DNA of 64,000 bases from contig NC_012115.1 of assembly GCF_000021725.1 (NCBI RefSeq), positions 1,255,408 through 1,319,407 of the forward strand. The letters run 5' to 3'. Position numbers and translations under genes: made by a program. This DNA is from Nautilia profundicola AmH. Lineage in GTDB: Bacteria; Campylobacterota; Campylobacteria; Campylobacterales; Nautiliaceae. The notes below the pieces were generated by a model. It did not search any database and had not been told where the DNA came from. It saw only the letters and a list, made by a program, of their open reading frames with translations. The stretch's first letter is position 1. Each line of letters begins with the position of its first letter. This document shows, one piece after another, positions 54,907-63,135 of this stretch.

Positions 54907-56333
54907 TACATACCTCCAAGAAAGCTAAATGCTTTATTTGCTAAATCAAATATCGGCTGTGGTTGAATACCGAAATAAACAATCAATAGTGCAAAAATTG
55001 CCAATGCTGCTTTTTCAGGGAAACTCATTGTAAATTCAGCTTTTTGAACAATTGGTGACATTTCACCGTGAATTGATCTTCTAACTGCCCAGATAATATA
55101 TCCGGCACTGATAAGTGAAGCGATTGCGATTATTGCAATCCACCATCCGAATGACTTAATTGCTGATACGATAATTGTAAGCTCACCTACGAATCCCATT
55201 GTACCCGGAAGTCCAAGTGCAGCCATACCTGCAAGTATAAATATAGCACTTACGTAAGGAGCTTTTTTCATGATGCCGCCCATTTCGTCCATATACCATG
55301 TGTGTGTTTTATGATGTAACCATCCTGCAATTAAGAACAGTGGTGAAATAACAAGTGCGTGACCGATCATTTCATAAAGTGCCGCACTTAAACCGTCGTA
55401 TGTCATTGTTGCAATTGCTACAACAACAAGACCCATGTGTGAAATTGAGCTGTATGCAACCATTTTTTTGATGTGTCTTTCATATATAGCAAGCATACCT
55501 GCAAACAGTGTCGTATTAAGACCGATAATTAACATCCAGATTGAAAACTCTTGTGTAGTAATTGGCATTAGTTCTACTGTAAATCTGATTAACCCGTACG
55601 CACCCATTTTTAGAAGTACACCAGCAAGTAATACTGAAATACTGCTTGGTGCTTCAACGTGTGCGTCAGGAAGCCATGTATGGAATGGAAATGCTGGTAA
55701 TTTCGCCGCAAATCCGATAAACATAAACCACCAGATTAACGCAGGCGTTGCAAGAGCAGTTTCTCTAATTAATGTTAAATCCCAATATCCTGTCTGTTTA
55801 TATAATAAATAGAATCCAACAAACATAAACATACTTGCAACGTGTGTGTATAAGAAAAACTTAACCGCTGCATAAATTCTTCTCTCTCCACCCCAAAATC
55901 CAACTAAGAAAAACATTGGAACAAGAGTAAGCTCCCAAAACATAAAGAACCATAATACATTTGTAGTCATAAATACTCCGAAAATCGGACCACTAAATAA
56001 AACAAGCAAACTGAAATATGCAGCTTGATTTTTCTCTTCCCACGACGTAAATACAACTAAAATCAATAAAGCTGCCGTAAGCAGAAGCATTGCTACACTC
56101 AACGCATCCACTCTAAGTGTAAGCTCAAAACCAAACTGAGGAACGCTTAAAAAGCTTCCAAGTTCTAAAAACCCTTCCTGCGGAAGTGCGTTATACCAAC
56201 TAAATGCTATAAAAAATTGAACGATAAACCATCCAAGTGCAATATACTTTGCCAAGTCCTGATTGTTTCTTGTCAGAAAATATAAAAGAACCGACAAGAA
56301 AATCGGAGCGAATATTATATCAATAGCCACCAT
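54906..56333 (-). CDS. nuoM: NADH-quinone oxidoreductase subunit M
   Basis: An antiporter-like subunit, 475 residues, about 14 helices. Signature blocks are FFMFWELTLVPMFFLVG, AAKLPAFPFHTWLPDAHVEA, VAYSSISHMGLV and GLPGTMGFVGE. It abuts nuoL with no gap. Confidence 0.96.
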   Translation of the reverse strand: MVAIDIIFAPIFLSVLLYFLTRNNQDLAKYIALGWFIVQFFIAFSWYNALPQEGFLELGSFLSVPQFGFELTLRVDALSVAMLLLTAALLILVVFTSWEEKNQAAYFSLLVLFSGPIFGVFMTTNVLWFFMFWELTLVPMFFLVGFWGGERRIYAAVKFFLYTHVASMFMFVGFYLLYKQTGYWDLTLIRETALATPALIWWFMFIGFAAKLPAFPFHTWLPDAHVEAPSSISVLLAGVLLKMGAYGLIRFTVELMPITTQEFSIWMLIIGLNTTLFAGMLAIYERHIKKMVAYSSISHMGLVVVAIATMTYDGLSAALYEMIGHALVISPLFLIAGWLHHKTHTWYMDEMGGIMKKAPYVSAIFILAGMAALGLPGTMGFVGELTIIVSAIKSFGWWIAIIAIASLISAGYIIWAVRRSIHGEMSPIVQKAEFTMSFPEKAALAIFALLIVYFGIQPQPIFDLANKAFSFLGGM

Positions 56334-58187
56334 TTACAGCCCCTTTACAATTATTAAGATAGCAATAACGATTATTGCAACACCAATTACGAATTGACCC
56401 ATATAAGTGCCTATTTTACCGCTATGCCCAGCTCTAAATACTTTGTACACACCTTGTGTAGCAGGAACAGTAGCGTTTACAAGATAATCTATTACGTTCG
56501 TATCAAACCATCTTGCAGCTTTTGCGACAGCATTAACAACGATTGTTTTAGAAATCCAAGTAATCATTCTTTCAACATAGTAACCGTTGAATAAAATTTG
56601 ATGAATTGTTTGTACAAAATGATGTGATGCTATTTTATATAGTAAGTTAAGTCCTTTAACATATAGGCCAACAACAATTAAGAACAGTATCATCATTCCG
56701 GTAAGCATAAATGCCGCAAGCCCCGCAATATGAGGTTCAACTTCTTCTTTTCCGTTTAATATGAAATGAACTATATCAGCCTGCCAGATTGAGATGAACA
56801 ATGTAACAACAGCTAACACACCTAACGGTAATCTAATCCATAAATTACTTGGTGCGTGTACACTACCTGCAATATCTTCGTTTCTCGGCTCACCTAAGAA
56901 TATAAGAACCCATAATCTTGTAATATATGCTATTGACAATAATGCAGCAATAGTTACGAAAACTTTTGTAAACTCATTACCATTCGCCCAAGCAGCTGCA
57001 ACAACCGCTTCTTTTGAAAAATATCCACTAAACGGCGGAACACCAGCAAGAGATAATGAACCCATTGCCATAAATAACGCTACAAATGGAGCTGTTTTAA
57101 TAAGACCACCTAATTTCCAAGCATCTTTTGTATGGTGTGCTATATAGATAACAGCACCTGCACTTAAGAATAATAACGCTTTAAAGATTGCATGGTTTAC
57201 AAGGTGTAGCATACCAGCCGCAAGGCTTCCCACTCCAAGTCCTACAAAAGCAATTGATAAGTGTGACATAGTCGAATATGCCAAAATTTTCTTAATTTCT
57301 TTTTGAACCAGCGCACTACTCGCACCGATAAACGCTGAAAGTGCCGCAACGTTTGCAACTATAAATAAGGCATCAGTATATGCAAAGAAATCAAACAGTC
57401 TTGCTACGATATAAATACCTGAGTTAACCATTGTTGCACCATGGATTAACGCTGATACTGTTGTAGGACCTTCCATAGCATTCATTAACCATGGATATAA
57501 CGGGAATTGACCTGATTTACCGATCGCACCCATAAAAATAAATAATGCAACAACAAGAGCTACAGTTTTAGGCAACTCTCCCGCGTTTGCCATTTCATTC
57601 AATTCAACAAGATTTAGTGTACCAGTGTAATATACAAGTAATCCGATAGCAGCTAAAATAAAAATATCACCGAATCTTGTATATAAAAATGCCTGCATAC
57701 CTGCATCTGCTGCAGAATTTTTATAATACCAGAAACTAATCAATGCATATGATGCAAGTCCCATGAATTCCCAACCAACAAACGCACCGATTAAATCTTT
57801 TGTAATAACAAGTAAAATCATACCGCCGATAAAGAACAGTACTTTTGCGTAATATCTCGGCTGATCCGGATCGTCACCCATATAATCATGTGCAAAGTGA
57901 ATATCAGCAAATCCAAGTCCTGTCGCTATTAAAAGCATTACAATACTTAAATGGTCGATGTAAATACCAAACGGCAGTTTTAAATCACCGTACGCAATCC
58001 ATGTATAATCGATATTTATAGGCGTATCGCTGTAATTTAGAAAAATCACAATACTCGCCAAAAACAACATCGCTCCAACAATTTCAGCTACCCAAAACGC
58101 TAAATTTATTTTCATTTTCCCTAATACATACGCAAGCACCGCGCCTAAAAACGGTGCGCATAGTAATACTAATACTGCATTATTCAT
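56334..58187 (-). CDS. nuoL: NADH-quinone oxidoreductase subunit L
   Basis: The distal antiporter-like subunit, 617 residues. FVGWEFMGLASYALISFWY, KSGQFPLYPWLMNAMEGPTT, AYSTMSHLSIAF and GVPPFSGYFSKE are diagnostic. The final 100 residues contain the long lateral helix and a last membrane helix (GVAIIVIAILIIVKGL). The start overlaps nuoK by 8 bp. Confidence 0.96.
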   Translation of the reverse strand: MNNAVLVLLCAPFLGAVLAYVLGKMKINLAFWVAEIVGAMLFLASIVIFLNYSDTPINIDYTWIAYGDLKLPFGIYIDHLSIVMLLIATGLGFADIHFAHDYMGDDPDQPRYYAKVLFFIGGMILLVITKDLIGAFVGWEFMGLASYALISFWYYKNSAADAGMQAFLYTRFGDIFILAAIGLLVYYTGTLNLVELNEMANAGELPKTVALVVALFIFMGAIGKSGQFPLYPWLMNAMEGPTTVSALIHGATMVNSGIYIVARLFDFFAYTDALFIVANVAALSAFIGASSALVQKEIKKILAYSTMSHLSIAFVGLGVGSLAAGMLHLVNHAIFKALLFLSAGAVIYIAHHTKDAWKLGGLIKTAPFVALFMAMGSLSLAGVPPFSGYFSKEAVVAAAWANGNEFTKVFVTIAALLSIAYITRLWVLIFLGEPRNEDIAGSVHAPSNLWIRLPLGVLAVVTLFISIWQADIVHFILNGKEEVEPHIAGLAAFMLTGMMILFLIVVGLYVKGLNLLYKIASHHFVQTIHQILFNGYYVERMITWISKTIVVNAVAKAARWFDTNVIDYLVNATVPATQGVYKVFRAGHSGKIGTYMGQFVIGVAIIVIAILIIVKGL

Positions 58188-58488
58188 CGCTCACCGCCTT
58201 ATCTAATTTATCTGGGATTATTTCGCCCGTAATTCTATAACTTAACAAGAATATAAGAACACCCGCCGCTGCTTCCAGAGTAGCAATTACGATAATTACG
58301 TATGCTACAGCAAGTCCTCTTGTAAGTCCGAAGTGATATGCCGCACTCGCTAAAAACAGAATTACAGCATTCAATAAAATCTCAAGTGAAAAAAATATTT
58401 TTAAAAAGTCACTTTTACTTGTAACTCCGTATAATCCTACTCCGAAAAGTATTATTGCGAATATCGCATCAATGTAAAAACTAACCAT
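58180..58488 (-). CDS. nuoK: NADH-quinone oxidoreductase subunit K
   Basis: A 102-residue, three-helix membrane subunit (MrpC-like). The helix LGVYGVTSKSDFLKIFFSLEILL-type motif holds the conserved Glu, and the second Glu lies in VIIVIATLEAAAGV. It lies 2 bp after nuoJ. Confidence 0.94.
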   Translation of the reverse strand: MVSFYIDAIFAIILFGVGLYGVTSKSDFLKIFFSLEILLNAVILFLASAAYHFGLTRGLAVAYVIIVIATLEAAAGVLIFLLSYRITGEIIPDKLDKAVSDE

Positions 58489-58490
58489 CT

Positions 58491-58958
58491 TTATTCCTTT
58501 TCATGTTTTAGTGTATGCAGCATTCTGATACTTCCATAAAGAACACTTGCAGCCACAACACCCATAAATATTGCAATTTCTGCATAAAAATCTGTAAATA
58601 CTTTCACCTGATCTTTTAAAGGAATAACTTTACCTTCATACGGAATAGGAGGTAAAATAAACGGAATTATTAAAAGCCCGATAATAACAACAGTAACAAC
58701 GGCAACCGCCCAAGGTCTGATTTCGAATTTAGGGAATTTTGCCCCGATCACAGTAACACCGAAAAGTGTTAACACAACAATACCACCTGTATATACGAAA
58801 ATTTGGAACAACCCTAACAACTTCTCATCCATTAAAATATAATAAATCCCAAGTAAAAACATCATCATAACAAATGCCAATACTGCAGGAACAGTGTTTT
58901 TTTGCGTTAATGACATTACTGCCAAAATAACTGCCAATGCTAATATCAATACGCTCAT
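58491..58958 (-). CDS. nuoJ: NADH-quinone oxidoreductase subunit J
   Basis: A 155-residue membrane subunit with five helices. KLLGLFQIFVYTGGIVVLTLF is the conserved helix 3 with the pi-bulge that gates the Q-side water path. It overlaps nuoI by 4 bp. Confidence 0.93.
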   Translation of the reverse strand: MSVLILALAVILAVMSLTQKNTVPAVLAFVMMMFLLGIYYILMDEKLLGLFQIFVYTGGIVVLTLFGVTVIGAKFPKFEIRPWAVAVVTVVIIGLLIIPFILPPIPYEGKVIPLKDQVKVFTDFYAEIAIFMGVVAASVLYGSIRMLHTLKHEKE

Positions 58959-59539
58959 TGTGCATCTCCTTCGCCAGCTTCAGGTTTCTTTTCTGATTCG
59001 GCTTCTTTTGCTTCAGCATCTGCTTTAGCTTTTGCCTCAGCTTCCGCTTTCTTTTTAGCTTCTGCTTCTGCTTTTTTCTTTGCAAGCATTTCAGCCTTTT
59101 TTCTTGCTTTTTCTTCTTCTTCTTTTTTCTTCTGCTCTATCCACTCTTGTGGAACTTCCGGTTTAACCCAGTAATTTTTAATATCTTCGTCCGTTCCACC
59201 AGTGATCATTTCAAAAGTACCACCGCTAAGTTTGATAGCTTTTTCCGGTTTGGTAGGACACACATCTTCGCAAAGCCCACAGAAAATACAAATACCTAAA
59301 TTTACCTCAGGTAACGCCTTCGGTCTTTTAATAGGAAGCGGTTCCATTACAATGGCATCAACCGGACATATTTTCGCACAAGCTTCACACCCTGTACAAA
59401 TATCGTATTTTATTTCATGCATACCCCTAAAAATCGGTGAATGGTGCATAGTATCTTTTGTTACGTCTTTAGTAGCAATTCTCGGTTCAGTTAATGCTTT
59501 TGTAACCCTTACAATCTTTTCAATAATATTAAAAAACAT
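58955..59539 (-). CDS. nuoI: NADH-quinone oxidoreductase subunit I with long charged tail
   Basis: The 2x[4Fe-4S] ferredoxin subunit that hands electrons to NuoB. The cluster motifs CTGCEACAKICPVDAI and CIFCGLCEDVCPTKPEKAI are intact (residues about 48-100). The core ends near residue 135; then comes a tail of about 60 residues made almost only of Lys, Glu and Ala (AEAEAKKKAEAEAKAKADAE), predicted as one long helix. NuoI proteins usually end soon after the core. The tail's DNA is a low-complexity array in frame. The gene lies between nuoH and nuoJ as usual. Confidence 0.94.
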   Translation of the reverse strand: MFFNIIEKIVRVTKALTEPRIATKDVTKDTMHHSPIFRGMHEIKYDICTGCEACAKICPVDAIVMEPLPIKRPKALPEVNLGICIFCGLCEDVCPTKPEKAIKLSGGTFEMITGGTDEDIKNYWVKPEVPQEWIEQKKKEEEEKARKKAEMLAKKKAEAEAKKKAEAEAKAKADAEAKEAESEKKPEAGEGDAQ

Positions 59540-59540
59540 C

Positions 59541-60512
59541 TTAAGCTCCTAAAATATATATTTTTGCAAAAATTATCCAAACTAAGTTTAGAATTGCTAA
59601 AGGAGTCAACCAGCTCCAGCAGAATTTAAGCATCTGGTCAAGTCTTAATCTCGGGTTACTTGCCCTAATTGCAACCATTACTACCGCAAGAAGTGCTATT
59701 TTTAAAAACAGCCACCAGAAACTGTCAAAGAACAGCCCTCTGTATCCTCCGAAAAAGAGTACTACAGCCGCAGCTGATACAACTAACATTTCAGTAAATT
59801 CCGCAAATTTTAAAAGTACATAGTTTGTACCGGCATACTCTGTATAGAATCCGTAAACGATTTCTTGTTCCGCATCAGGGATATGAAACGGAGGTTGTTC
59901 AAGAATACCGAGCATTGCAATAATAAATATAACTGCACCCGGTAATAAAATCAATGTCGTAAGCCATGTGTTTTGTGATTGAATTTCATATAAATTCATT
60001 GTACCAAACAATAATGCCGGAGCTAACGCTGCAAGGAAAAACGGTGCTTCCATTGAAAGCATCTGTGCCAAAATTCTCATACCGCCAAGGAATGAATATT
60101 TATTGTTTGATCCAAACCCTGTTAGGAAAAGTAAAAAAGGTTCAACACCGATCAATACCACTAAACCTAATACACCGTATTGAGTGTCTAAAATTCCATG
60201 ACCGTTATTGATTAACGGCGTCCAAGGTATCAAGATTACCGGCAATGCCGCCACTAAAGGTGTAATAATCGGAATAATATTAAACAAATAAGGGTCAGCA
60301 CTTTTTGGAGTAATCGACTCTTTTGTTAAAAGTTTAAATACGTCAAATATCGTTTGTAGTGTACCTGCTGGACCGTTAAAATGAGGTCCAACCCTTTTAT
60401 GTATATAAGCTAATGTTTTTCTTGCAAAATAAAATACGAAAAATGTCCATGCAAGTAAAAACAGCAGACCCGGAAAAACCAAAATATAAAATAACATTGC
60501 TCCTACGCTCAT
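59541..60512 (-). CDS. nuoH: NADH-quinone oxidoreductase subunit H
   Basis: A 323-residue membrane subunit that forms most of the quinone tunnel. The first loop reads ARKTLAYIHKRVGPHFNGPAG, where most homologues have ERK, so the first Glu is Ala here. The second conserved loop is present (DAEQEIVYGFYTEYAGTNY) with its Glu cluster. Eight helices are seen. It follows nuoCD after only 9 bp, where nuoE, nuoF and nuoG (or nuoG alone) would lie in most relatives. Confidence 0.94.
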   Translation of the reverse strand: MSVGAMLFYILVFPGLLFLLAWTFFVFYFARKTLAYIHKRVGPHFNGPAGTLQTIFDVFKLLTKESITPKSADPYLFNIIPIITPLVAALPVILIPWTPLINNGHGILDTQYGVLGLVVLIGVEPFLLFLTGFGSNNKYSFLGGMRILAQMLSMEAPFFLAALAPALLFGTMNLYEIQSQNTWLTTLILLPGAVIFIIAMLGILEQPPFHIPDAEQEIVYGFYTEYAGTNYVLLKFAEFTEMLVVSAAAVVLFFGGYRGLFFDSFWWLFLKIALLAVVMVAIRASNPRLRLDQMLKFCWSWLTPLAILNLVWIIFAKIYILGA

Positions 60513-60521
60513 TTTCGCTCC

Positions 60522-62171
60522 TTATCTATCCAGGTCACCCTGACAGATATGCATACTTCCGTATAATAACGGAATATCTGAAAGGGTTTTACCTCTTAGT
60601 AATTTATCAAGCATCATAGTATGGTTAACACTCGGTGCTTTAATTTTTAATCTATATGGACTTGTTGATTTTTCCTGAGTAACAAGATGCATTAAAATCT
60701 CACCTCTCGCCCATTCGATTCTTGATACAGCTTCACCCGCCGGCATTCTTTTTGGCATTTTTACCAAATGATCTTTTTTAGGATCCATTTCACCGGCCTC
60801 TATACCTTCTTCTATTTTTGCCATAGCTTGTTTTATTAAATCCATAGCTTGTTCTAATTCTTTGAAAATAATATATAACCTATCTCTTGCATCACCGTTC
60901 TCACAAGTCGCATATTCCATTTCAAGTTTATCATATGCCGCATATGGTTCATCAATTCTTACATCTATTTTAGCACCGCTCGCCCTTGCGATAGGACCTG
61001 CAAGGTAATATTCCGCAACATCATCAAGAGTAAACACCCCGTTGCCTTTTGCCCTTGTATTCATTAACGGGTTTTTCATAAAGATATCAGTAATATCAGC
61101 TTTCGTGTCTTCAAATTTTTTAATGGCTTTATTGATACCTTCAAACCATGCCTTATAGTCATTAAGCGGATATCTGACTCCTCCAGGTTCGACACATGCT
61201 GTTGCAATTCTTGCTCCTGAATAATCTTCAAGTACATCCAAGAAGTATTCTCTAATATCAAGACACCACATCATAAATGTATGAAGCCCCATTGTTCCGA
61301 AGAAACCACCAAGTGAAATCAAGTGTGAAGCAATTCTTCCTGTTTCTCCGAGTATTACTCTCATATATTTAGCAAACTCAGTAATTTCTTTACCTGCAAT
61401 CTCCTCAACCGCCTGAGAGTAACAGATCATCGGGTTTGGATTATCCATAAAGCAGATTCTCTCAACTGCAACAATAGTACCGATAAAGTCTTTTCTTTCA
61501 GCCAAATGCTCAAGAGCCCTCCATACATATCCGATATCAGGCTCGATTTTTTCAATATTTTCTCCGTTTGTATAAACTTTAAGTCTAATAGGTCCGCTTG
61601 CAGGATGTGTAGGTCCCCAGTTAAGAACCGTTCTACTTCCTTCATGTCCTAACTTTTCTTCGTGTTCTTCGTATTCTTCAAAATACTCTTCAGTAATATC
61701 ATTGATATTTTGTATTAAATTTTCTTCATGTGCCTTCCAGTCAAAATCTTTTCTAAATGGAAACTTACCGTAATAATCACGGCTTATTAAGAAATATCTT
61801 AAATCAGGATGCCCTTTAAATTTAACTCCGAATGTTGAATATGCTTCAAGCTCATGCCAATTCGCACTTGGCATAAGTGGCGTAATTGAATCTATTTCAC
61901 AATTTTCAAGATCTCTTTCGATATCCACTTTAAGCCAAACATTTTTTTTACCGAACAAATCTTCTAAAAAATAGTTTACTTCAATTTTATTTTCATCAAT
62001 AAAATCCGTTGGACTCACTGTTGAGCAAGTTTTTACACCTGCTTGCTTTAAATCTTTTATAACATTTAATAAATCATCTTTATTTTTTAATTTGGCTTTC
62101 ACCCATGTAGATTTATAATCCTCTACATATTCCATATCATATTTGTTTAAAATATTTTTAATGTTTTCCAT
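60522..62171 (-). CDS. nuoCD: Fused NuoC-NuoD subunit with hydrogenase-like features
   Basis: A 549-residue fusion. Residues 1-150 are NuoC-like (FGVKFKGHPDLR near 114-125); residues 180-549 are the NuoD/hydrogenase large subunit fold. NWGPTHPASGPIRLKV (185-199) has the first His of the usual HPAAHG loop but not the second. Where NuoD normally has DRLDYVSM, this protein has ERICFMDN (237-244), with Cys at 240 and Phe at the Tyr place. PGGVRYPL, AGPIARASGA and EWARGEIL resemble [NiFe]-hydrogenase group 4 blocks, and the C-terminus is SMHICQGDLDR with one Cys (542). It still lacks two full CxxC pairs, so it is unlikely to bind NiFe. Electron donor unknown. Confidence 0.92.
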   Translation of the reverse strand: MENIKNILNKYDMEYVEDYKSTWVKAKLKNKDDLLNVIKDLKQAGVKTCSTVSPTDFIDENKIEVNYFLEDLFGKKNVWLKVDIERDLENCEIDSITPLMPSANWHELEAYSTFGVKFKGHPDLRYFLISRDYYGKFPFRKDFDWKAHEENLIQNINDITEEYFEEYEEHEEKLGHEGSRTVLNWGPTHPASGPIRLKVYTNGENIEKIEPDIGYVWRALEHLAERKDFIGTIVAVERICFMDNPNPMICYSQAVEEIAGKEITEFAKYMRVILGETGRIASHLISLGGFFGTMGLHTFMMWCLDIREYFLDVLEDYSGARIATACVEPGGVRYPLNDYKAWFEGINKAIKKFEDTKADITDIFMKNPLMNTRAKGNGVFTLDDVAEYYLAGPIARASGAKIDVRIDEPYAAYDKLEMEYATCENGDARDRLYIIFKELEQAMDLIKQAMAKIEEGIEAGEMDPKKDHLVKMPKRMPAGEAVSRIEWARGEILMHLVTQEKSTSPYRLKIKAPSVNHTMMLDKLLRGKTLSDIPLLYGSMHICQGDLDR

Positions 62172-62180
62172 GAGAGCCCT

Positions 62181-62654
62181 TTAAAATTTCATTTGTTTCC
62201 AGAGGCCACCTTGGCTTGATGCACTCGGCTCGCCTCTTTTAATTTTTTCTTTAAGTTCTTCAAGTCCGGCGATAATCGCTTCCGGTCTTGGAGGACATCC
62301 TGCTACGAAAACGTCTGCAGGAAGAATCTCTGTCATATTTTTAATAACAGATACGGAATCATTATAAGGTCCTCCATCATATGCACACGCACCGATTGCA
62401 ACAACGTATCTCGGTTCTGGCATTTGTTCGTATGTTCTTAGAAGAGCCGGAAGTATTTTTTTACTCACAAGTCCAGTAATAAACATAATATCTGCTTGTC
62501 TTGGAGTAGGAGTCATAATATATCCGTATCTCTCCCAGTCATATCTCGGCCCCATAGCCGCAAGCATTTCTAATGAACAGCATCCACTACAGAAGTGGAC
62601 AATCCAAGGAGATTTACTCCTTGCGTAATTAAAAAAATCAAGCACTTTTAGCAT
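62181..62654 (-). CDS. nuoB: NADH-quinone oxidoreductase subunit B
   Basis: A 157-residue subunit that carries cluster N2, the last before the quinone. Ligands lie in FCSGCCSLEMLAAMGPRYD, in GACAYDGGPY and in AGCPPRPEAI. It lies 9 bp before nuoCD and its start overlaps nuoA by 17 bp. Confidence 0.96.
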   Translation of the reverse strand: MLKVLDFFNYARSKSPWIVHFCSGCCSLEMLAAMGPRYDWERYGYIMTPTPRQADIMFITGLVSKKILPALLRTYEQMPEPRYVVAIGACAYDGGPYNDSVSVIKNMTEILPADVFVAGCPPRPEAIIAGLEELKEKIKRGEPSASSQGGLWKQMKF

Positions 62655-62976
62655 TTCTATACTCCTTCATACTAATCGTAATAGCTGCGAATAATAATAT
62701 TCCGAATACCATTGCCCAATTTAAGGCATCCGTAGAATCAGCAAATACAAACAGACTAAAAAACAGACCTGCCATATCAAATACAATAAATGCTATCGCA
62801 AATATAAAGTATCCGAAATTCGCTTTCATCGGAACTTCACTACTTGGAGGCAATCCACACTCAAAGTGGTCATTTTTAATCTCACTTGGATTTAGTGGTG
62901 CAACCGCTATACCTAATAAATATAATAGTATTACACCTAACAGCGTTCCCGCCGCAAAGAATAAAATTGTTCCCAT
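62638..62976 (-). CDS. nuoA: NADH-quinone oxidoreductase subunit A
   Basis: A 112-residue, three-helix subunit. The loop NDHFECGLPPSSEVPMKANFGYF is conserved with its Cys. It opens the operon, with the RBS AAAAGGAG and a TATAAT upstream. Confidence 0.95.
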   Translation of the reverse strand: MGTILFFAAGTLLGVILLYLLGIAVAPLNPSEIKNDHFECGLPPSSEVPMKANFGYFIFAIAFIVFDMAGLFFSLFVFADSTDALNWAMVFGILLFAAITISMKEYRNAKSA

Positions 62977-63034
62977 TTAAACTCCTTTTTGGAAATATTA
63001 TCAAAATGAACTCACTACTAATTCAATTTATCAA

Positions 63035-63040
63035 ATTATA
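63035..63040 (-). promoter_or_regulatory. -10 element of the nuo operon
   Basis: TATAAT on the minus strand within CACTTATAATTTG, about 59 bp upstream of the nuoA ATG. A T/A-rich stretch replaces the -35. The 159-bp gap holds nothing else. Confidence 0.55.
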
Positions 63041-63135
63041 AGTGAAAATTATTAATTACACAAATTTTATCTTAATACAATTTTAATATCAGTTACTTTA
63101 GGTAATAAATGAATATTCAGTTATCTTACCATATT

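Noticed and set aside
55435-55812. Open frame on the plus strand opposite nuoM
   Set aside because: It is antisense to a well-conserved membrane protein gene, has no RBS and no recognisable domain; a shadow frame.
61422-61460. NuoCD as a working [NiFe] hydrogenase subunit
   Set aside because: Each metal-binding end keeps at most one of the two Cys of its CxxC pair, so a NiFe site is unlikely.
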